From Heloderma charlesbogerti (taxonomy: Eukaryota; Chordata; Lepidosauria; Squamata; Helodermatidae), in assembly GCA_026122225.1 (NCBI GenBank), contig JANEZZ010001901.1, positions 1,115,879 to 1,179,878 on the forward strand: a stretch of 64,000 nucleotides of DNA, given 5' to 3'. The notes under the pieces are model-generated. The model did no database searches and was not told the DNA's origin. It saw only the letters and a program-made list of their open reading frames with translations. A program made the position numbers and the translations under genes. Shown in pieces: positions 57,086 through 64,000 of the stretch (the first letter of the stretch is position 1; every line of letters begins with the position of its first letter).

Positions 57086-59254
57086 ATATTGAGTTAAAGT
57101 AATGAAGCACAGAAAGCTGGCGGTGGTGGCTGGCCTCTGCCTCTCCTTCTTGTTGTATAGTCCAAGGTTACTCAAAAGCTTTCTGGCTGCTCCAAAGAAC
57201 AGGGGGTATGGTTTCAAAAGGGGCATGTGAAGCAGGGAAGGCTTCCTGGGCTGGATCACAGAGCTCTGCAGGCCAGATTTGGCCCCCTAGGCTGGATGTT
57301 TGGCACCTTGGAGTTAGATCTATTTCTGGCATTGTCTCTCCAGGCTCAGGCAGGGGTCTTCTCCTCTGGAGACGCCAAGAGCACCAAAACGGCTGTATGC
57401 AAAGTTGAGACCTTTACCTAGGCGAGCCATTTGTGTCCCTTCCAGCTCCACAGGCTGTTTGCATGGTTTTCTCACCCGACACATAGCAGCAGTCCCAACC
57501 TGTCTCACATGGAGAAGTGGAGGTTTTGACCAAGGTGGTACATGGATACAGCCGTGACAACTCCCACAACTGGAATGACAGCAGGAGGAGCTACAAAACT
57601 GTGGAGCAGTGGAAATTGCTAGCTCTGTGAACTACAAATGCTGACATTTGGTAACCCCTCAGAACCTATGGTGATGTTTTGTACTGATTTTGTAATTTTT
57701 TGCCACAAACTTTGAGTTTTGTGCTGCCGCCCACAAGTATGTACTCATACAAAACCTTGGTATAGGTCAGGTTTCCCAAACCTGGTGCCCTACAGATATG
57801 CTGGACTACAATTCCCAGAATCCCCCAGCCAGCTCTGGAGGGTACCAGGTTGGGGAAGGCTGGTATAGGTTTTGCGTTGCGGGTTTTAGTAGGCTTTGGG
57901 GTGTGTTCAGAGAATGTTGGCTTTGGGGTGTTCAATACGACCCCGCACTGGTTATCAGCTACACATTTTTGATTGGCAGCTGAAAACTCAAGTTTTGTGG
58001 CACAAAACAGTACAAAACTAGTACAATACTTTGGCATAGGTTTTGAGGGAATATGACAATGCTGTGTTTTGGGGTGTTATCTAGGAACCCCAACCAGATC
58101 CATCAGTAAACACTTGTGGAAGGCGGCCAAAACCTGGGGTTTGTGGCACAAAACAAGTACAAAACATAGGCGTAGGTTTTGTGGGGATACCCAAATTTCA
58201 GGGCTCGTAATGAACAGAGCTGAAATAGTTGCAAAATGGATCCCTATGTAACACATTTTCTCAACATTTGTAGGAGTGCGCTGGCCTGGACAGTGCCACA
58301 GGGAGAACATTTAGTGATGATATGACCCGGTCTGATGCAATGAAGAAAGAGGGGAAAGAAACAGAATAGAATAATGACATAGAAAAAGAAGCATTTTTTC
58401 CTTGTTATTAATGGCAAACTACCTGGTTTCCATAAAATAATGACTGAAACTGACTCCTCTTGGCAGTATAATTGGCAAGGATGGGACGGGGGATCGGAAT
58501 TTATCTGCCCAAAGACAGCTTGGCCTCACTCCTTTCAAAAGGTGCTAAGCACCCTTTTGTAAAGAGAAGCATCGGAAGCCCAGCCCTTCTGCTTGCCATG
58601 TTCAGTACATGACAAATGCATGAATGCAAAATGAAAAGACAACTCATCCTTCGAAGGAACACACTGAGAAACATGTTGCTTCATTTCACGTCCAGGCTGA
58701 CATTTTTTATTTAACGTGCCAAAACCCTTTCAGAGCAAAGCAACTCACTCAGCCGTTTTGGCATGAACAATCTTGTAATTAGCAAGGCAACACACTCAAT
58801 TAAACAAGAATAAAGTCTCTCTCAAAAAGAAAAAAAGAAACTCAGACAAAAAATCCATTCATGTTTCTCATATAGAACAGTACTTCTGGGTGTATAGCTG
58901 GGCGTTTGCGTCGGATCATTTCTTTATCACAGTTTGGGTCCACATTTAGTCATAATTAGAGTAGACCCATTGAAATCAATGGGCTTTAATTGAGTTGTGA
59001 CTAATGTAATTTCCATGGATTTCAATAGGCCTACTCTAAGTAGGGACGGGCAGATCACTTACCCCGTTCCGGCTGAGGGGGTCCGGCGGTCCGCAGGCGG
59101 GGGAAGGCGATCTGTCCCCCCCCCCCCCGGAATCTATCCAGACCAGCTCTGCTCCATGTTGATCTTGCGGAGCCGGCCGCCTGCTCCACGTCACTGATGA
59201 ATGGCGATACGGCCTGCAGCCATTGCCATGCTGTATCGCTGTGCTAAGTCTCTG

Positions 59255-59390
59255 GATGCAAATGGCGTAGTGGGTGCCATCTGCGGCCGTAAAGCTGGTA
59301 GATTAGCCTAAATGCAGCCATTTATGGCTGCATTTAGGTTAATCTACCAGCTTTACGGCCGCAAATGGCGTCCACTACGCCATTTGCGTC
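59255..59390. repeat. Strong hairpin (about 136 bp) in a MITE-like region
   Basis: The two halves around 59322 are nearly perfect reverse complements (GACGCAAATGGCGTAGTG against its inverse, meeting at AATGCAGCCATTTATGG). It follows a TAGGGACGGG start at 59041 that resembles the TAGGGATG MITE family; the matching far end was not found. Confidence 0.75.
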
Positions 59391-59399
59391 CCTGTTTTT

Positions 59400-59470
59400 T
59401 CACACGATAGGCTATGCAAATATTCACGTGATAGGCTATGCAAATATCACACAATAGGCTATGCAAAAAA
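59400..59470 (+). repeat. Three tandem units containing ATAGGCTATGCAAA
   Basis: Units CACACGATAGGCTATGCAAA, CACGTGATAGGCTATGCAAA and CACACAATAGGCTATGCAAA follow each other. Two of them contain ATGCAAAT, the POU-factor octamer. Confidence 0.75.
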
Positions 59471-59494
59471 AGAGCTGCACTTAAGAAAAGATAT

Positions 59495-60110
59495 TGTAGA
59501 GGTGGAAAAAGTGCAGAAATGGGCAGCTAAAATGATCAAAGGGCTGGAGCAACTCCCCCATGAGGGAAGGTTGCAACAGCTGGGATTGTTTAGCTTGGAA
59601 AGAAGGAAGGTAAGGGGAGACATGAATGAGGTCTACAGAATTATGCATGGTATGGTGAATGTGGATAGGGAGGGAGACATTCCCCCCCCCTTCACAATAC
59701 TAGAACCTGGAGTCATCCCATGAACCTGATTGGTGGGAGATTCAGGACAGATCAAAGGAAGGACTTTATCACACAAGGTGCATAGTTAAACTCTGGAATT
59801 CGCTACCACAAGATGTAGTGAGGGCCACCAGTTTGGATAGCATTAAAAGGGGATTGGACAAATTTCTGGAGGATACGTCTGTCAATGGCTACTAGTCCTG
59901 TTGGCTATGTGCTACCTTCATTACCAGAGGCAGTGAGCCTATGTGCCCCAGTTGCTGGGGAACATGGGTGGGAGGGTGCTGCTGCACTCATCTCCTGCTT
60001 GTGGGTTTCCTGTGGGCAGCTGGTTGGCCACTGTGTGTGAACACAGTGCTGGACTAGATGGACCCTTGGACTGATCCAGCGTGGCTCTCCTTATGTTCTT
60101 ACATTCTTAG
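59495..60110 (+). mobile_element. L3/CR1-like LINE 3' end
   Basis: Encodes VQKWAAKMIKGLEQLPHEG and LQQLGLFSLERRKVRGDMNEVYRIM, the characteristic last block of CR1-group ORF2, followed by a 3' UTR ending in GGACTAGATGGACCCTTGG and CTTATGTTCTTAC. A one-frame break near 59690 marks it as dead. Confidence 0.82.
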
Positions 60111-61779
60111 GTGGGCACTGTTATAAGAGCAATGCCCTGAATGCAGAAGGCAGCCACAAAAGGGGGTTGCTATAGCTCTTTGCTGTAGCATCCTTATGGA
60201 GCTTAATTTCTATTCATAAGTGTTTGGCAGTTTGCTTTTACATCATGCTGTGGTCTGGATTACACAGATTCATATGGTGGATTAGGGCTATGAACAGGGG
60301 TAGGTGCCCTACAGTGAGTTACACTATTGGTGTATCTCGCCTCGTACTGTACAATCTGACTGTCAGCAGCTCTTCAAAGTGTCAGGCAGAGAAATGTCAA
60401 TTCACAAATTCCTTATTTCTGATATCCTCTTTTGGAGGCCAGAGAATAAATTTAGCATGTTTCCATGCAAAAACATGCGCTCTACCACTCAGCAGTAGAT
60501 GGATGGGTGATCCTGAGTAGACTCTCCTTTTGGGAGAGTGGATTCAGAGCTTTTATTATGGGATAGGTTACCAGCCATTTCCCTGTGCAGAGAAGATTGA
60601 AAGGAGGGGGAGGGGGAACAGAGGGGTGCAAAAGTGTACTACATGCACTTTCCCCAACTTGGTGCCCTCCAGATGTGTTGGACTACACTTCCCATCATTT
60701 TATGCTGGAGAGCACTAGGTTGGGGAAGCCTATACTACAGGAAAGAAAATCCATACAGCTGTGAATATATGTGGATTGTACAAAAAATGAAAATAAAACA
60801 ACAGACGCGACCACCACAACAGGAACAACAGCCGGTAGTGCCCTTTGGCTTAAATCCAGTTGTTCTACCCAATCTCTGCATTCGAGTTCCCAACTATGGG
60901 GCCCTTCGGGAATTATGCAGAGACGTTCGTAACAAGAAGCATGCACCCACTCGTAAATGCATGAACACCTTTGAATGGAGGAATGTTGTTTGTCATTGGT
61001 TGTTACGCATTTGCTCACATCTCAAATGTAAAGCTGCAGCATTGGAAGGAAATCAAAGGGCCTCACCATACACACACACACATACACACACACTAAATAT
61101 AAATATTTTGAATAAATAAAAAATATGGTACACATGGTGCAACCATCTAATGAAAGATGCATGCAATCCAGGCATCTATGTGCAAGGAGAGAAAATATAT
61201 ACTTGAATTAGGATGCCTGCAGACCAATAGTTCCAGATGATTCCCAAAACGTTATCTGAAGCTACTGATTTGTAGGTATCCCAGAGAGCAATCGTATGGT
61301 CTCTAGATGGCATCCCAGGGCCCTCCAAGGCTGTAAACACAGCTCTGGCCTCAGAAGGGTCTTCCTGACCTTGGAGCACTCACTTTGGCTCTGCCTAGCC
61401 ACTGTGGAAGTCTCCATGGGAGGCAGGGGAACTGGTATGTCAGGGGCATTCTGGTATGAGGGAGGGGAGTGGCCAAGAAAGTGAGTGATCCTAAGCCCTC
61501 CCAGCTCCTGATCATGTTCCCCTTCCTGGGAAACATTTAGATGTGCTCAAGAGAATTGCTCTCCAAACCTAGCTAATCCAACCAAGGGGATAACTGTGTC
61601 TCCATGCATGCAGAGGAATCTCCTATCTTTATTTATGTATTTACAACATTTATATACCACTCCACATCTAAACAGATTCCGAAGTGGTGAAAGCAGAGTG
61701 GTGTGAATCTTCACACAGCGCAATCATTCCTTTCAGTGGGACTTGCACAGGAGTTTTCCCACTGTAGGCAAAGACTAAC

Positions 61780-61959
61780 CGTCCTCCGTTGGCCATCCTC
61801 CGATTCAGATTTCGGACCCTTCGGGTCATCCCCATCATCTTCTGCCCCCAAAGATTTCTTCTTCCTTCTTCGGCTTCTTCGTTCTTTGGAATTTTTCAAT
61901 GCCAGAGGTGACATTTCAAATGAGCTAAGTGACATCGAATCAATTCCTCGAGCTAACGC
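61780..61959 (-). CDS. Sodium channel alpha subunit, domain I-II linker exon (SCN5A exon 11 equivalent)
   Basis: This 180-nt exon on the - strand is flanked by acceptor TTCTCCAG (plus-strand complement at 61960-61967) and donor GTTAGT. It encodes 60 residues starting ALARGIDSMSLSSFEMSPLA, then a strongly basic run (KERRSRRRKKK) and an acidic/serine stretch KSESEDGQRR. The order (RGxDxxSxSSxEMSPLA, NSxERRSxRRK, PKSxSEDG) matches the SCN5A/SCN10A linker and is the best evidence for that clade. It is phase 0 at both ends and lies 7,391 bp upstream of exon 12. No mirror copy is in the window because its partner would lie left of base 1. Confidence 0.88.
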
Positions 61960-62343
61960 CTGGAGAAAATAAAAATAAAATAAAGGGAACCAAGCAGAAA
62001 CACGCTATCTTTAAAATGATATTTGATAGCCGTATCCATAGAAACTTTAACTGCACCAGCTCTTCTCATTTATTCTCATTTCACTAAAATTCAAAACAAA
62101 TTTGGGGCTTCTCCACAGGCAAAACATCTGAGGAATTTCACAAAAGCCAAAAGAGTTTTAATATGCTGGTGAACGTGTGCAGAGGGGTTCACACATCCTT
62201 ACTCAGAGACGCCCATTGAAGCAGGATTCTTACTTCATAAAGAACCCAAAATTCTCCTAAGAGAACTTCCAACTTAACTTTGGGGGGAAGGGGAAAGTGC
62301 CCAGACCCCTCAGTCCATCTTTTTCTTTTTGTTTTTTGCTGCC

Positions 62344-63150
62344 ACCACCACCAGCATAGAATCATAGAATCATAGAATAGTAGGGTTGGAAGGGGCCTAC
62401 AAGACCATCGAGTCCAACCCGCTGCTCAGTGCAGGAATCCAAGTCAGAGCATCCCTGACAGATGGCTGTCCAGCCTCGTCTTGAATGCCTCCAGTGTGGG
62501 AGAGTCCACCACCTCCCTAGGTAATTGGTTCCATTGTTGCATTGCTCTAACAGTCAGGAAGTTTTTCCTGATGTTTAGCTGGAATCTGGCTTCCTGTAAC
62601 TTGAGCCTGTGATTCTGTGTCCTGCACTCTGGGATGATCGAGAAGAGATCCTGGCCTTCTTCTCTGTGACAACCTGTCAAGTACTTGAAGAGCGCTATCC
62701 TATCTCCCCTCAGACTTCTCAAGGCTAAACATGCCCAGTTCTTTCAGTCTCTCCTCATAGGGCTTTGTTTCCAGTCCCCTGATCATTTTCGTTGCCCTGT
62801 TCTAAACTCTCTCCAGTTTGTCTGCATCCTTCTTAAAGTGTGGTGCCCAGAACTGGACACAGTACTCCAGATGAGGCCTAACCAGTGCTGAGTAGGGGGG
62901 GACTAGTATTTCCCAGGATTTGGAAGCTATAGTTCTATTAATGCAGCCCAAAATAGCATTGGCTTTTTTTGCAGCCACATCACATTGTTGGCTCATATTC
63001 AGCTTGTAATCTACAAAAATTCCAAGATCCTTCTCGCTTGTAGTATTGTTGAGCCAAGTATCACCCATCCAACTGTGCATTTGGTTTCTTTTTCCTAGGT
63101 GCAGAACTTGGCATTTATCCCTATTCGTTTCTGCCATTGCCAGTAGCACT
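62344..63150 (-). mobile_element. CR1 LINE 3' fragment, degraded
   Basis: Translation of the - strand gives CR1-type ORF2 C-terminal wording: KCQVLHLGKRNQ, SEKDLGIFVDYKLNMSQQCD, AAKKANAILGCINR, YSALVRPHLEYCVQFWAP, then, after stops and a frame change, FQLNIRKNFLTVRAMQQWNQLPREVVDSP. It ends in the typical CR1 3' end with repeated ATGATTCT units near 62350. In-frame stops show it is inactive. Confidence 0.9.
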
Positions 63151-63764
63151 CCTCTAAGTCAGTGGTGGACAACCTCCGGGGATCAGGTGACCACATTGCC
63201 CCTGGGAAACCACCAGAAGCCACACTCTACCTGGCTGAAATTGCCATCGCCTCTAAAATTGCCACTGAATTTGCTGCCACAGCGGTGGTGATGGCAGCAA
63301 AAAAAAAAAAAAAGTGGTGATTTTGCAAGGAAACCAGGCTCACAGGAAGCACGTGCCATATTTGCAAGCAGAATTATGTTCCCAGGAAGCTTCTGGGAGC
63401 ACGGTCCTGCTTGCAAAGAAAGTGCGGGGTTCCCTTGTACACCTGGTTTCCTTGCAAATTTATTTATGGATTTATTATTCACATTTATATACCACTTCTC
63501 ATAGGGGTATGAAAGCAATGACCATAAAATACAATGGCATCAAAACAACAATAAATAAAACAATAAAAATGGAACAATACACATTAATCAGCACTAAAAC
63601 AGTACATTCTACTGTATGCTACAAAACACAGCCGGCTGGGTCACATTTCAGGGAAGGCCTGTGTGAAGAGATGAGTTTTAAGAAGATGCTGAAGAGCGCA
63701 ATCCTGTGCATGCTTAGACAGAGAAAAGTCCTACGATGCCTACAACTCCCAGCATGCCCCAGTC

Positions 63765-63985
63765 AGCTACTAGTCCTGATGGCTATATGTTGCATCCAGG
63801 ATCAGAGGCAGTATGGCTCTGTGTAGCAGTTGCTGGGGAACATGGGTGGGAGGGCGCTTTTGCACTCATGTCCTGCTTGTGGGCTTCCCACGGGCAACTG
63901 GTTGGCCACTGTGCAAACAAAATCCTGGATTAGGTAGGCCTTTGGTCTGATACAGCATAGCTCTTTTCATTATGTTCTCATGTTT
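63765..63985 (+). mobile_element. L3/CR1-like LINE 3' UTR end
   Basis: Same 3' terminal sequence as 59890-60105 (GAGGCAGTATGGCTCTG, GCTGGGGAACATGGGTGGGA, TTGGCCACTGTGC, TTTGGTCTGATACAGCA). Confidence 0.72.
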
Positions 63986-64000
63986 CGAACCAGCCTCCAC

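Larger units (their letters stand above)
54389..61779 (-). other. Intron 11 (7.4 kb), mostly outside the visible palindrome
   Basis: Non-coding interval between exons 11 and 12 on the - strand. It contains an unclassified dispersed repeat (54783-55105), a hAT-like MITE (55152-55542), hairpin MITEs (56944-57085, 57770-57865, 60640-60735), an L3-like LINE 3' end (59495-60110), a strong hairpin (59255-59390) and a CA tract near 61070. I recognise nothing in 55560-56930 or 57090-57760. Confidence 0.8.
61960..64000 (-). other. Intron 10 (partial), upstream of exon 11
   Basis: No further sodium channel exon could be found on the - strand up to the window edge. The interval is mainly a degraded CR1 fragment (62344-63150), a LINE tail (63455-63680), half of a GTGCAATCC-type MITE and an L3-like LINE 3' end (63765-63985). 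Confidence 0.7.

Noticed and set aside
59041..59470. Complete TAGGGATG-family MITE at 59041
   Set aside because: Only the left end is clear. No matching CCCTA end or flanking duplication was found before the LINE begins, so only the hairpin and tandem units are annotated.
60634..61119. A 161-codon open frame ending in THTHTHT
   Set aside because: Starts in a hairpin MITE and ends in a CA repeat; no family match.
61960..64000. Search for exon 10 of the sodium channel
   Set aside because: No stretch on the - strand resembles the upstream linker; the interval is LINE and MITE sequence.

Overview
The window looks like squamate reptile (lizard or snake) nuclear DNA. It holds six exons of a vertebrate voltage-gated sodium channel alpha-subunit gene of the SCN5A/SCN10A type, set in long introns packed with repeats that fit squamates: a Sauria-type tRNA SINE, CR1 and L2-like LINE 3' ends, many short hairpin MITEs and a solo retroviral-type LTR. 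There are no bacterial-type operons, CRISPR arrays or other recognisable genes.

The dominant structure is a giant palindrome. Base x of the left part is complementary to base 54542-x of the right part from the window edge (1 pairs with 54541) to 27214 (pairs with 27328). Each arm is therefore at least 27.2 kb, around a 113-bp centre (27215-27327). The pairing never loses register: exons, MITEs, an 18-base homopolymer and a CT/CA microsatellite all mirror exactly. The outer limit of the palindrome lies outside the window or exactly at its edge.

Left arm (1-27214): exons equivalent to human SCN5A exons 12, 13, 14, 15 and 16 lie on the + strand at 154-531, 16073-16205, 20772-21010, 23309-23482 and 26289-26645. 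Together they encode the end of the domain I-II linker and domain II through S6. Right arm (27328-54541): the same five exons lie on the - strand. Right flank (54542-64000): the preceding exon 11 is on the - strand at 61780-61959, followed by intron rich in CR1, L3-like and MITE repeats. Exon phases, split codons and GT/AG sites are all consistent, so the right-hand series 61959 -> 27897 reads as a normal gene segment of 487 codons.

As assembled, two copies of the gene converge tail to tail and both stop after exon 16. Neither can encode domains III and IV from this window. The absence of any divergence makes an assembly or library fold-back artefact the first explanation. The alternative is a very recent inverted duplication. 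The centre carries a short, older-looking imperfect inverted repeat with a 66-nt loop, which is the kind of seed a fold-back or template-switch event would use.

Other notable items are a 5S-rRNA-like segment joined to a CR1 tail, a hAT-like MITE family (TAGGGATG ends, about 8-bp target duplications), a solo LTR inside one of those MITEs, and a separate 804-bp fold-back element nested in each palindrome arm.
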